A stretch of 64,000 bases of DNA from Vandiemenella viatica. Taxonomy: Eukaryota > Arthropoda > Insecta > Orthoptera > Morabidae. The notes beneath the pieces were generated by a model. That model searched no databases. It was not told the DNA's origin and worked only from the letters and a program-made list of their open reading frames with translations. Shown in pieces: positions 54,401-64,000 of this stretch (the stretch's first letter is position 1; every line of letters starts with the position of its first letter). The DNA is taken from positions 30,033,504 through 30,097,503 of the forward strand of contig JARYHS010013630.1 in the NCBI GenBank assembly GCA_031002005.1, read 5' to 3'. The position numbers were made by a program, and so were the translations under genes.

Positions 54401-57400
54401 TTTAACCATGATCTCTGGCAGTAGGTCTACAACTACAATGTCCTGCCCATCAGCATTAGTCTTATGTTCATAATAAAATCATTTATTTATGATTATATTA
54501 TTTTGGATTTACTTTTGATATTTGTATAAAAGGCTGAATCTGTGTAGTTAAAGTATCTGGCATTTGGACCAAAACATATATCCATTCACTTCACAATTGA
54601 CTCAAATGGGAGTTACTAAAATAATGTAGTAATGTTTAGAAATGTAGAAAAGCAATTTCTTAACCAAATTAATGAAGCTTGATACACATGAATCTTCTCG
54701 GGCGAATAGTGCCATCATCTACACTTGACCCACCACATCTTCCCTAGATCCATCCCATAAAATTTTTTGAGGAATTCTTATCCACCAGTTTGGCTTCTCC
54801 TAGTTTTCTGAAGTCCTTGATGAATACCAGCAATCTCAGCCCAGCTGAAACCCGTGCCAGAAAACAACTTTCGACTAACCCAGACCTTATCAATCTAGTT
54901 GCGGACAAAGTCTCAAACACATTAGTTATGAATCACAGTGACTACGTGGCTAAAGCCCTTATTCAGTTATCAGATGCCAACATTTACTGCCACCCCTCTG
55001 AAGATCCCACACCAGCTGTCAACAAAAAAAATACAGGAATATGCACTGCTCAATGGGCCCCTCCAAGGTCTCAACCCACAGTCAATCTCTCTTCTCACTC
55101 CTCAAAATTCACATACTTCTACCCTTTATCTCCTTCCCAAAATCCATAAGCATGGCAATCCGGCATGCCCCATTGTTGTGGCTTATGGATCTCCTACTGA
55201 ACAAATCTCTGCATTGCTGGACCTGTACCTACAACCTATAGTCTGTCAGTTCCCCTCCCATATCAAGAATGCACAACACTTGCTTTTCTGTCTTTCCACT
55301 ATGCCTAAACCACTTCCTTCCAACTCCATCCCGGTAACCGTTGATGTCACATTAATGTACACACTGGCTGCCATGGCCTTAGCACTGTGAAACATTTTCT
55401 GAATAAGCATCATCCGAACAGCTGCCCCAGCACGTCTTTCCTTGCCACATTGGCTGAACTGATACTTAACAACAACTAATTCTCCTTTGAAGGCAATATC
55501 TACCACCAAACCTGTGGCACTGCTATGGGAACATGCATGGCTCCCTCTTATGCTAATCTCTTCATGGGCCTCCTGGAACAGATGTTTATGCAGAACATCC
55601 CCCTCAAATCCTTCCTGTGGCTTAGGTTCTTAGATGACATTTTTATGATCTGGACACATGAAGAGAACACCCTTCTAAATCTTCTGGACAATCTAAATAC
55701 CTTTAATAATTCACAGAATTCCACATGGACCTACTCCCACAATCAGGCCACATTCTTGGATGTGGCCTTGTAGCATAACGAGTTTCATGGAGAAATTTCA
55801 AAAGGCTTAAGATTACCCTGGGAGAAATTGGTAGTCATGGAAACGACTGGATTAACAAACAGAGAGCGAGTGAGATAATAGGTGCGTGCTTTTGAGTTGA
55901 TGATAAACTGTTACTGTGAGCAAAGGACCTTGTACTTTGGATCCTTACCTGCTGGATGCTAGTTTAATAAACTGCATGAAGTCATATGAAAATTTTTTAC
56001 TATTCAAGTAGAAGAAACTAAGTTAATAAGTTTGAAGATTAAGGTTCTGAATGAGTTTAAACAGGACATATATGCCTGGTGACTATGATTTAAGCTATAA
56101 AGAAACACAAAGTCCAATAGCTACACAAATAGACAATCTGATAAGAAGAATAAAATTAATACAACAACCTGTCCCTCTCCAATGGCCACCTCAGCTCCTC
56201 AGTCCCCACCAAACATGCTAACTCACAGCAGTACCCCCATTTTGACAGTTGCCATCCGTATCATACCAAATGTTCCTACAATCTTGGCAATCAAGGCAGT
56301 CATATATGCTCAAACCAGAAATCCCTAATGAAGTATTCAAATGACATATCACAAGCATTCGTATCCTGCAACTATCCCCCAGCATTGGTTCACAAGTAAC
56401 TTTCATGAGCCACATTGCAACCAGCTCAACCTATTGACTGCTCCATACCCCCAGAAACCAAAATTAGTCCAGTCCTGGTTACACAATACATCACTGTCCT
56501 TGACTCCATCAATAGAATCCTCTGACAGTGTTATGATTTTCTACTAACCTGCCCAGAAATAAGATCCATTGTTCCAAAAATATTCCTTGGCTCTACCAAA
56601 ACTTGTTTCAGCAGGCCTCTCAACCTCAGCCAACTCCTATTCCACAAACACAGTCTTCCTCGTCCCATCAGACAACCCCTAGGCTCTTTCCCTTGCAATA
56701 GACCCCGCTGTAAGATGTGTGACATTCACCATGCCTTCACCACTTTCACCAACCCTATCACTGTTGAGAGCTTTCCTATCATAGGACACGATACGTGAAA
56801 CCTCCCACATAATATACCAGCTAACCTGCAAACACTTCGTGCCTTCCTATATAGGTTTGACTACCAATCCATTAACCATAAGAAAGAATGGTCATTGATA
56901 GACAGCTTTACCTGGAATCCAAAACATCCAGTAGCTATTCATGCCATCTCCCATGAAAACAATAATTTTAATTCTTGTTTCACAGTCCATGCTATAAGTC
57001 TTCCCAAACAACAGCAGCTCCTCTGAACTCAGAAGGTGCGAGCTTGCCTACCAATACAAACTAGGCAAAAGGCACAAGGTCTCAATTTGAGATAATACCC
57101 AGTCAGTACTTTTCCTTCCCTCCATTCTCTCTTTACCTCCAAGCCTACTGCCTATATTGAACAACCACATACCAGAGGTGATGTTTAACTGCATAGATTC
57201 TTTTATTTTTATTATTATTTTTTTGTATTTTTTAATTTAATTTTGTTTAGTTATTTACTTTTGCTTACTATAAGTTATGTTATGAAAACTTTAATTTATT
57301 ATACTGCAATTTTTGCAACATTTTGCATTGCTTGTGTACTAGCTCCAATTCACTGTCCCCCTCTTCCTGTCCTCTGTTTGAATTTATCCCCACCATCTTC

Positions 57401-58146
57401 CTGACTAACAGTCATTCTGTGAGATGGTCTCCACACCACCGTCCCTCCAAAATATTCTCCTATTAACAAAGGGACAAGTACCAAAATATTCATTGTTATT
57501 CCTGTTCTTGTGTTTTTTTATGTGTTTACCCCATGAAACTATCATCTAAGGTAAGTGGTGGCTCATTTTGCTATCTTTTTTGTAAATTCTTTCACTACTT
57601 AGCTCCTTTTATTTCCTGGTTACTACATATATATAATGTAAAGTCTCAATATTATTAATAGTTCCATATAGCATCTTAATTTTATCAACACTGTTTTATT
57701 CATTTATAGCATATTTGCAAATATTACAAAGAATGATTCTCTCACCAAATAACTGGGGCTCTGAAGAGTGAATGAAATTTTTTTCCATTTTCTTCTCCAA
57801 TGTCTGACCATTCCACAGGAATTCTGGACAAGGCTTTATATACATCTGGTTTTGATGATTTCAGTTCTTCACTTACATAGAAAGCATCTGTCAGTAGATT
57901 TTCTCCACCTGGACCTTCCGTTTGTTGAAAGCAGTGCAAGAAATTTAACTAGAAAGTACAAATTGCGTGTTGTGAAACAGTTTATTTACAGACCTATATT
58001 TGAACAAAATTCTGATATTCATTATTTTGTAGATTCTTACCCCAGGTTTATATTCATAATATGGAACATCAGTGTGCATCTGAAGTGGTTTGTTCAAATA
58101 TGCTATGTTTGTAGTATCTGGCTTGTGAAGTACTTCAAAAAGTTCT
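51325..58146 (-). CDS. BBOX1: Gamma-butyrobetaine dioxygenase, C-terminal four exons
   Basis: A host gene of the 2-oxoglutarate/Fe(II)-dependent TauD family. Gamma-butyrobetaine dioxygenase makes L-carnitine from gamma-butyrobetaine, the last step of carnitine synthesis. Four exons (58,146-58,041; 57,948-57,746; 51,747-51,581; 51,488-51,325) have GT-AG borders and matching phases, giving 212 residues with no stop until TGA at 51,325-51,327. Iron ligands are visible as HTD in LQMHTDVPYYEYKPG (exon a) and the distal His in NIRLVHAREGYD (exon d). PVEWSDIGEENGKKFHS and YIDWDIAYARIRILR favour BBOX over the sister trimethyllysine dioxygenase. About 180 N-terminal residues are expected upstream and were not found before 60,640, so they probably lie outside the window. 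Confidence 0.92.
51581..51747 (-). CDS. BBOX1: BBOX1-like exon c
   Basis: 167 bp: one base, 55 codons, one base. The acceptor GTTTCAG precedes it and the donor GTAAGT follows. It contains VKRINYSQPQRDSHFNVSIE and ends KTSP plus the first base of Gly. The intron before it (51,748-57,745) is about 6 kb and full of transposons. Confidence 0.93.
51748..53009 (-). other. Intron sequence, mostly without features
   Basis: AT-rich intron of the BBOX1-like gene. The only recognisable item is a short LINE-A tip at 52,345-52,400 (TTAATTGTAATGGCGCTAAC, then CTCTGGTGGCAATTCGCC), minus orientation. Confidence 0.55.
53010..54300 (+). mobile_element. LINE-C, 5'-truncated copy with open RT frame
   Basis: Lies in the intron, antisense to the host gene. 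It starts within the RT just before motif B and ends with a (TGTAT)n tail (54,283-54,300). It is not closely related to LINE-A or LINE-B. Confidence 0.88.
53020..53970 (+). CDS. LINE-C reverse transcriptase, C-terminal 316 codons
   Basis: An unbroken frame: RCGVPQDSILGSLLFLIYIN (motif B), FVQFADDTNIGI (motif C with both Asp), VKFLGLYVDHNLNWKVHVSD, YYSLLSYGIIFWGNSTHRDK (thumb region), RIMCGVSNRTSCRELFKKLG and a terminal FLIDNSFYSVEEFISKVS. This is the CR1/Jockey-group style of RT end, often labelled transposon RNA-directed DNA polymerase. In motif B the usual PQGS reads PQDS. 5' truncation removed the endonuclease, so it is inert, but its integrity suggests a fairly recent insertion. Confidence 0.9.
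   Translation: MTLIWDNIFLRCGVPQDSILGSLLFLIYINYLPCVSSKNSKFVQFADDTNIGIKNTPDLSTEYISNYVFELINKWFTANGLSLNFDETQYMQFSTSHRLTPDIDIKFAGQSIQEVESVKFLGLYVDHNLNWKVHVSDLLKRLGAATFAIRTISALGDLCMRQLVYYSLLSYGIIFWGNSTHRDKVFRAQKLVIRIMCGVSNRTSCRELFKKLGILTLASEYIYTLMSFLVTNYTLFETNSKIHNYGTRSKNDLHKTYKSLSFVQKGGRYSGIHIFNMLPTHIKCLVDDKNKFRKKLKEFLIDNSFYSVEEFISKVS
54301..54480 (-). other. Unidentified open stretch next to the LINE-C tail
   Basis: The minus strand is open for about 58 codons with a protein-like composition (DGQDIVVVDLLPEIMVKENI, then YGYLWHLKIEYSELKERILE). It lies in the 6-kb intron, but exons b and c of the host gene join perfectly without it, so it is not needed there. I see no good splice sites. It may be a scrap of another gene or element. 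Confidence 0.3.
54700..57640 (+). mobile_element. Penelope-like element (second subfamily) in the host intron
   Basis: Antisense to the BBOX1-like gene. Blocks in order: LSPAETRARKQLSTNPDLIN (54,836 on), HGNPACPIVVAYGSPTEQIS, TCMAPSYANLFMGLLEQMF (RT motif B, 55,525), RFLDDIFMIWTHEENTLLNL (motif C, FLDD), then a roughly 390-bp interruption (55,773-56,165). C-terminal blocks follow: CNRPRCKMCDIHH (56,697) and NHKKEWSLIDSF. The tail has GTAAGTGGTGGCTCAT and an AT-rich end near 57,640. Stops and frameshifts are frequent. The proteins differ enough from the 33,819-45,860 copies to count as another subfamily. Confidence 0.82.
57746..57948 (-). CDS. BBOX1: BBOX1-like exon b
   Basis: 203 bp. The acceptor TTTCTAG precedes it and the donor GTGAG follows. 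It begins in phase 0 with LNFLHCFQQTEGPGGENLL and ends with two bases (TG) of a Cys codon completed by exon c. It includes PVEWSDIGEENGKKFHSLFR. Confidence 0.93.
58041..58146 (-). CDS. BBOX1: BBOX1-like exon a (Fe-binding HTD motif)
   Basis: 106 bp. The acceptor TTCCAG precedes 58,146 and the donor GTAAGA follows 58,041. The first base completes a split codon, then 35 codons. It begins ELFEVLHKPDTTNIAYLNKP and contains the HTD iron-binding motif. The upstream exon that must supply two bases of the split codon was not located. Confidence 0.9.
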
Positions 58147-58464
58147 CTGGAATATTTTAATAACTAAATTCAAAATTGATGTAGTCTAAGTTATTGTTCA
58201 ATTATTAGAAATGAATATGATGAAGGACAAATACATGCCTGATAAACCTAACATATTGTAAAGAAATCTATACAATACTATGCATACACTGATCACCTTC
58301 AACAAACTGCAAGAAATTTGGAGAGGAACTGAAAAAGACCATTCAGCTATTATAAAAATACAAGATACTTATACTTTTAATAATGCAAAGAAAAATGATT
58401 AAAATATACAAAATGAGTACATCAATATACTTAGTACAAAAGAAACTTTTTGTACTTTGAATCG

Positions 58465-59243
58465 AATTTAATTTCAATGGAACTCATGCGACAGTGGTAA
58501 TTTCCTTGGTCATCTAACTACACTTTTCTTATGATTTTGTTTTTGTTTTTTGTTTATTATCATCTTATTTACTTTGATTGTTAAATTCCTACACTAGTAT
58601 ACTTTTTCCATTTATAAATTTTTACCCTAAATTCCTTCGTAGTTTTTGGTATGTTATTAATCTGCTCCATTGATAGTTTATTCCAGTCCCTGAAACCCTT
58701 ACCAACAAAAGAAAATTTTATCAATTCCTTACACATGAAATCCAGTGCCAGCTTATGCCCAATGTCCCCATTAACAAACTCCTGTATTTGATAAATCAGA
58801 TTGGTTTCCAAACTACACCACCATATTCAGGCAATGATCTGACCACAGTTTTGTAACGCAATTCCTTGACTTCTATGCTTATATCCAACCAGCACCTGCT
58901 CCATTACTTTAAGGATTCTGTAATATTTTCCTGGCACATGCTCAATATGTCCTGCCTGCCCAGTTGAGTATCTCATCAATTGTTATGTCAAGATATTTAC
59001 ACTTCAACATGCAATTCTGTCCCCACCCTGTAATCATAATCAAACCTTTGTTTGTTACCTGTGAACTTAATAAGTTGATTCTCTTTGGTATTTATCTTTA
59101 TCTCTGTATTTATCCCAGTTAGATAATTTATTCAGATCACCCTGCAACCATTCATTCTTCTCCTGGTTTGATCCTATTATGTACCATTATTTCATCTGAA
59201 AACAACCTAAATAATGAATGTAATCCATCAACACAATCCTTCA
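58465..59243 (-). pseudogene. LINE-A 3' part, strongly degraded
   Basis: Lies just upstream of exon a in the same orientation as the gene. LALDFMCKELIKFSFVGKGF with RDWNKLSMEQINNIPKTTKE (58,750-58,640) matches the LINE-A tail. Upstream DNA (to 59,243) still matches the thumb region. Many stops and a small deletion. Confidence 0.78.
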
Positions 59244-60639
59244 TCTTGTTGGGGGACAAGCTGGATACCAGGGTGTGTATCGGCTTGATCACCTGAACTA
59301 TTGCACCTTCAAAATACTGGTAAAATCAAATAAATGTTCTGAAACCATGAATAACCTATGGAGAATTACTAACTGCACAATCAAACGGCCAACACTTACA
59401 TAAATAAACCCTATGTAAGAAGGGTACTAATTTAGAAATGAAAGATGTTGAAGTTCAAGTCACGAAAACAATATATTCTTAAAAGTTCCACAAAGTACAT
59501 AAATGGCAGTTAGCTAAGGCATCAGTCTAATCATCACTCGAAAGATTACAGGAAATGAAGCAGAACAGACTCGCCGAACCCCGAACAGAAAATTCAAATT
59601 CCTCCTATTGACTGACTACATGTCTGGGCGAGTTCAAATTTCAAAGATGGCCTCCCCTGAAGCATGCCATATCTACTTTCGGCTACTAAGCTCTCCCATG
59701 AGCCACTGCGCCGCAACGTGCTAGATTCGGTTGATACGTCCGTTCGCCACCTAGATTTCCTATCAACTGAACATGGCGGCATGAGGATATCCTTATATTA
59801 TCCTTATATCAGAATGGCATCTAACTGCCAAAAACAACAGATGTTCAAAAAACTCATGTCATTAGAGGACTTCCAGAAAATCACAAAGTGTAGAGTGTCT
59901 TCTAAAAAGTGTTCAGTGGGTTTTAGCTCTAAATGCCTCCAAATCGTTGTAAAACATTTATTTAGTTGGTGGAATAGTACAGTTATTTTGAGTTGGTTAG
60001 TCCAGTTTATTATTATTTGTTTAAACTATTGCAAAAATGTTCTTAACCAACTGCTGATTCCAATGAGCTAATTATCTTTCAAATCGGTAGAGTGGATCAA
60101 AAGTTATTAATTTTTCTAAAATCCGTGTTTTTCCGACTCTACTCAAATTTGCTAAATTTTTTATTTACAACTTATTTCGCCAGGATATTATTTTTAAAAC
60201 CTTTCTTTAATTTATTTAAGTGTTTTCCAAAAGTTTTTAGTTACTGAAATATGTTTTCCGGTTAAAAATTCTATTTTCTAGGTGAGCACATTTGCGTTTT
60301 AAATTTGCGATTCTAAAATTATTTACATGTTTTATTAACCCTTTCCTTCCTGGCGTTACTTATAAGTACCACTGTATTTACCACCATATAATTCAACAAT
60401 ACCAGTGTCCACTGCATTGTTAAGCCTGTTGATGTATTGTTTTATGATTAAGTCAGACAATGACAACATTTATTTTTAAATTCTGCGTAAAATTGCCGAG
60501 AAATTTATTTTCTAAGTTGGGGCTTGACAGCATACTGACAAGAGTAACATGTGGTACATTACAATGAATTTTTTGATGATAATTTACTTGGTAAGTGTCA
60601 ATTTCTGTTATTACTTTTTTAGTTTGAACATTTAACCAT
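59244..60639. other. No recognisable gene; one GC-richer patch
   Basis: Mostly AT-rich. At 59,590-59,790 the base composition rises and the minus strand is open for 62 codons (MPPCSVDRKSRWRTDVSTES on). No family is recognised. It lies upstream of the BBOX1-like exons, so a promoter or non-coding first exon is conceivable, but nothing proves it. Confidence 0.4.
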
Positions 60640-60875
60640 TGTCGCGAGCCAGCCAGTGAATTGCGCTAAGCCGGCGACCCACTTACGGCAATCACTGTTT
60701 TAACGCATGTTTACCCCAGTCAGCGCGGGGTAATGTATATAAGCCCACCGCTGGAAGGGGTACAGACAGAGATCGCTCACCCACAGAAGTAGCGCGCTCC
60801 ACTGGACTGGCTGGCTGGCGGCTCCTCACCACGCATAAAGTAAGCTGACCTATTGTATTTCTATCTTTCGGGATT
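60640..60875 (+). repeat. Truncated 5' LTR of the errantivirus-like element
   Basis: Starts TGTCGCGAGCCAGCCAGTG, contains TATATAAG (60,736-60,743) as a likely core promoter, and matches the minus-strand LTR at 26,786-27,217 as far as TCTATCTTTCGGGATTAACG. There it passes directly into RT coding sequence, so the rest of the LTR, the leader, gag, protease and most of RT are missing. Confidence 0.8.
60736..60743 (+). promoter_or_regulatory. TATA-like box in the LTR
   Basis: TATATAAG inside the LTR, followed by a GC-rich stretch, in the usual place for retroviral-type LTR transcription. Assigned by sequence only. Confidence 0.5.
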
Positions 60876-61441
60876 AACGGGTTACTATAGAAGGTTCATA
60901 AAGAATTTTAGCGGAATAGCCAAACCACTGAACGACCTGCTTAAAAAGGGGGTACGGTACATATGGAAGGAAGAGCAGGAGGCTGCCTTTCAAGAACTAA
61001 AAAACAAATTAATTAATCCTCCGATCCTACAATTCCCAGATTTCTCAAAGCAGTTTTTCATTAGTGTGGATGCCAGCGGTACGTCCTTAGGGGCAGTTCT
61101 TAGACAAACCATACGACAAGGGTGACTTACCCATTGCCTTTGCATTGCGGTCGCTCACTAAAACCGAACGGGGGTGGAGCACAATTGAACGTGAATGCTT
61201 GGCAGTTGTATGGGGAATAAAGCAATTTCGACCGTATGTGTATGGTACAAGTTTCGTAGTATATAGCGACCACCAGCCCCTCACTTGGTTGGCAAGTATC
61301 ACTGATCCGTCATCTAGGCTGATGAAGTTAAGGCTTAAATTGGAGGGATATGATTTCAACATAAAATACCGAAAGGGCACCGCGAATTTGCAATGCAGAT
61401 GCCCTGAGTCGGCTGCGCAACATACAAAGCGCAGAAGCTGA
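60864..61441 (+). pseudogene. RT end and RNase H of the errantivirus-like element
   Basis: GLTGYYRRFIKNFSGIAKPL marks the RT connection region. PDFSKQFFISVDASGTSLGA begins RNase H (catalytic Asp in VDASG). After a frameshift near 61,112 it continues IAFALRSLTKTERGWSTIER, ECLAVVWGIKQFRPYVYG and VVYSDHQPLTWLAS (Asp in YSDHQPL). A second frameshift near 61,395 leads into the frame of the integrase. The catalytic residues are kept but the two frame breaks prevent one polyprotein. Confidence 0.85.
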
Positions 61442-62576
61442 CAGCACAGCGGATAGTCAAAACAATAACACACCTACTGAGGTCAGCTCAGCCGAAACGC
61501 GGGAGGGCGATACATCAAAGGAGGCCACGCTCAATGAGGAGCAGAAACAGGCCATACTGCGCGAGATACATTCCTCGCCCATAGGGGGGCATATCGGAAT
61601 TTGGAAAACCCTTAAGAAATTAAAACAACACCAGACTTGGCCCGGCGCTAAACGGGATGTTATAAAATTCATCCGTAGTTGCGACAGCTGTCAAAGAAAT
61701 AAAGTCACAAGTGCGGGAACTAAGATGCCACTGCTACTAACAGAAACCCTCCCTCATGTGTTCGCTCGCTGTGATATGGATGTGGTGGGCCCCCTTCCGG
61801 TTTTGTCAGCGGGGAATAAATATATTCTTACCTTCCAAGACGCTTTTACCAAATTTCTGGTAGCAGTACCCTTGCCACGGCAAGATGCTAGTACAGTGGC
61901 GAGGGCCCTGGTAGAACAAATAATCCTTCGTTATGGTATTCCGGAAAAATTATTAAGTGACCGGGGTACTCAGTTTTTGAGCAACACACTTGCAAGAGTA
62001 TGTAAGCTATTTAAAGTAGAGAGGGTGACTACTACAGCCTATCGGCCTCAAAGTAACGGTGGGATTGAAAGGACGCACCGCACCCTCACTGAGTACTTAC
62101 GACATTTTTCAAATAGGCAACAGAATAATTGGGACCAATATTTACCTTATGCCGTATTCGTTTTTAATACGACTCCCCATCGCACAATGGGGCATGATCC
62201 ACATAGTCTGTTTTTTGGTAGATCAGTCAACCTACCGGGGATTCTTCAAAAGAACTGCACTGAGCCCCAGTACACCTATGATGATTTTGCGGCAGAACAG
62301 CAGGCCCATGAATGCGCCAGGCAGCACATGGAAGCGAACAAAAGGCGGTACAAGAAAGCTTACGATCGTGGCTGTACACCTAGAGAGTTTCATCCAGGTG
62401 ACCAGGTATTACTTAAAGATGAGGCCCTAAGGAGAGGCAGGAGTAAGAAGCTAGATTCCCAGTGGGTGGGACCTTATACGATACTGGAGTTAAAAGGCCT
62501 TAATGCTGTATTATGGAAGAAAACAGGGAAAACATTCACAGTGCATTTAAACCAGCTCAAGCCATATTTCGCGTAG
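61398..62576 (+). CDS. Integrase of the errantivirus-like element (open frame)
   Basis: Open from about 61,398 to the stop at 62,574-62,576. The region up to 61,720 holds the H2C2 zinc-binding domain (IHSSPIGGHIGIWKTLKKLK, then CDSCQRNK). The core domain shows the Asp in RCDMDVVGPLPV (about 61,778), the Asp in LLSDRGTQFLS (about 61,960) and the Glu in NGGIERTHRTLTEYL (about 62,068), the D,D,E triad that joins the element cDNA to host DNA. The C-terminal domain ends WKKTGKTFTVHLNQLKPYFA. It has no start of its own, being normally released from a Pol polyprotein, so expression from this deleted copy is doubtful. Confidence 0.88.
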   Translation, partial: DALSRLRNIQSAEADSTADSQNNNTPTEVSSAETREGDTSKEATLNEEQKQAILREIHSSPIGGHIGIWKTLKKLKQHQTWPGAKRDVIKFIRSCDSCQRNKVTSAGTKMPLLLTETLPHVFARCDMDVVGPLPVLSAGNKYILTFQDAFTKFLVAVPLPRQDASTVARALVEQIILRYGIPEKLLSDRGTQFLSNTLARVCKLFKVERVTTTAYRPQSNGGIERTHRTLTEYLRHFSNRQQNNWDQYLPYAVFVFNTTPHRTMGHDPHSLFFGRSVNLPGILQKNCTEPQYTYDDFAAEQQAHECARQHMEANKRRYKKAYDRGCTPREFHPGDQVLLKDEALRRGRSKKLDSQWVGPYTILELKGLNAVLWKKTGKTFTVHLNQLKPYFA

Positions 62577-62698
62577 CTGGCAACCTTGAGGTGGGCTGAG
62601 TCAGCAAGGGCGCCGGGAGCCGCGACTAAGCGCAACGCTGTGATTCACCGCTGCAATGCGCGGAACTGACACAACACACCTCTGTCTGTTCACAGATA

Positions 62699-64000
62699 AT
62701 GCGTGGGATACTAGTGAGCTGGATGCTGTGCCTGGTAGCGGCGGAACAAGGATTCCGGATAGATCCCATTGCGACCCACCCGGGAATTTACTTTGACGGA
62801 CAAGGTACGGTCAGAATATATAGTACCACTTGGAGGTTAATAAGCTATATAAGATTAGGAGAATTAAGTAATAAATATAAGCAGGCGGTGGTACATGCGA
62901 GGCGTACTATAAAATATTGCAACGAAAGACTAAGCCAGGATGAGTGGTCTGAAGGAAGTTGCAGGATGCTGGAGCAAGGCCTTAATTGGCATATTGATAC
63001 TATAAGTAGGTCACAAAACCTTCTCGCACAGATCGTGCGCCATGAATCTAGGGTGAAAAGGGGGCTCATAAATGTAATCGGGGTAGTCAGTAAGGCCCTT
63101 TTTGGGACACTAAGCCACGCAGATGGGCAGTATTTCCGGGAAAGAATTGCACACTTAGAGGAGCAGCAGAAGCATGTAATACATTTGGAGCAGGAGCAAT
63201 TAACTGTTGTAAAGGCAGCGTTGAATACGACCAGCAGGGATTTAGTTGAACATGCAGAAGTAGAGGCGACCCTGGGGAAGGGGTTGGTAGCACTAAAAGA
63301 ATACCTAGAGAATTGCACTAACAGCACAGAGACAATGTTGCGAAAAATTAGCCTATCTACACTTATCAATGAACAATTGTTACGCGCGTCTGTCATGTTC
63401 GGCAGTATAACGCGCGAGTACGACTTAATCATCAACGCGGTAGTAACAGCACAACATTGCATGCTCGCGCCCCATTTAATTACCCCAGCACAAATCATAG
63501 ATTACTTAAGGGATGTTCGGGCTACCCTGGGGGATAAACAACTTCCCACTCCTCTCTCTCCCGAATGGGGACATCAACTATTAAGAATTGTGACCTTAGA
63601 CGCATTTATTCTGGAAGACATGTTAGGGTATGCTATTACCATACCTTTGATTGACGCCACCATATTTCAGCTATATCGCCCTTTGCTGCTGCCCCATTTA
63701 ATAAATGGAATTAATGACACCTACATGTACTTGCTCCGGCGAAGATCTGCTACTTCTAGATGTAACGAAACGGCACTATGCTATGCTAGATTACCAAGAG
63801 CTCCAATGTAAAAACTTAGATTCCAGTATCCACATCTGCAAGCAGACGTTTGTACTCCAATCGTCCATACAAGACGGGCCCTGTGAGATCAAATTACTGC
63901 AAACACCACACAGTATGCCCAGCAATTACGCACCCAGGGTGGCGAAACTCAGCCACAGCACGTGGACTCAACTTGACGGGAACACCTGGTTATATGCAGC
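62699..64000 (+). pseudogene. Envelope fusion glycoprotein (baculovirus-F-like) with one frameshift
   Basis: The ATG at 62,699 follows the integrase stop by about 120 bp. The first residues form a signal peptide (LVSWMLCLVAA). About residue 118 has a furin-type site RVKRG, followed by a hydrophobic glycine-rich segment expected to act as fusion peptide. A long heptad-like, coiled-coil region follows (about residues 150-210). In errantiviruses this protein sits on the particle surface and mediates membrane fusion. The frame stops at 63,809. Homology with the minus-strand copy continues in a different frame from about 63,735 to the window edge, so a small deletion near 63,730 breaks the gene. 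The transmembrane end is outside the window. Confidence 0.85.

Larger units (their letters stand above)
60640..64000 (+). mobile_element. Errantivirus-like (env-bearing Ty3/gypsy) element, plus-strand copy, runs off right edge
   Basis: Truncated LTR, end of RT, RNase H, integrase and env in order, collinear with the minus-strand copy at 30,503-33,818. The right part, including the 3' LTR, lies beyond the window. The internal deletion at about 60,875 removes gag through mid-RT. Confidence 0.9.

Noticed and set aside
54301..54480. Extra exon of the dioxygenase gene
   Set aside because: Exons b and c join in phase within a conserved region (split Cys codon), leaving no place for it, and splice sites are poor.

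Overview
This window reads as nuclear DNA of an animal with a large, transposon-rich genome. Nothing looks prokaryotic: there are no operons, and the one host gene I can recognise is split by GT-AG introns. That gene encodes an animal-type gamma-butyrobetaine dioxygenase. The element mix (RTE and CR1/Jockey-like LINEs, Penelope-like elements, an env-bearing Ty3/gypsy element, Tc1/mariner, hAT, Helitrons, tRNA-derived SINEs and a Polinton-type DNA polymerase) suggests an arthropod. A large-genome insect such as a grasshopper is my guess, not something the sequence proves.

Left third (1-22,600). A decayed RTE-type LINE starts near 1,490 and is recognisable to about 13,615. It has been opened twice. 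A Helitron-like element (1,856-7,347) sits inside its endonuclease and carries a 4.7-kb satellite built as 184-bp, 368-bp and about 1,473-bp repeats. A second LINE (9,918-13,438, target duplication GATTGGTT) sits in its 3' part and itself holds a second Helitron (10,325-13,206, minus strand). Next come SINE and LINE scraps and the wreck of a protein-primed type-B DNA polymerase of Polinton/adintovirus type (about 16,560-19,600).

Middle (22,600-48,050). A degenerate hAT transposon (22,620-25,644, perfect 8-bp target duplication) holds a LINE fragment. An errantivirus-like element on the minus strand (26,786-33,818) is split by a gag-only LTR element with two 699-bp LTRs, and that element's leader holds a hAT MITE. 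Two Penelope-like elements then meet in opposite orientation. The minus-strand one is cut by a Tc1 transposon with an unbroken transposase (35,768-37,189) and by another MITE. The plus-strand one is cut by three LINE insertions.

Right third (48,050-64,000). A mariner/IS630-like transposon with TIRs of about 260 bp that contain tRNA-like sequence is followed by four in-phase exons of the dioxygenase gene on the minus strand (58,146-51,325). Its 6-kb intron holds a LINE and a Penelope-like element. The window ends in a second, plus-strand copy of the errantivirus-like element (from 60,640), with LTR, truncated pol and env.

Only the dioxygenase exons and the Tc1 transposase look unbroken. Most other coding sequence is fossil, and its order of nesting gives a relative history of insertion.
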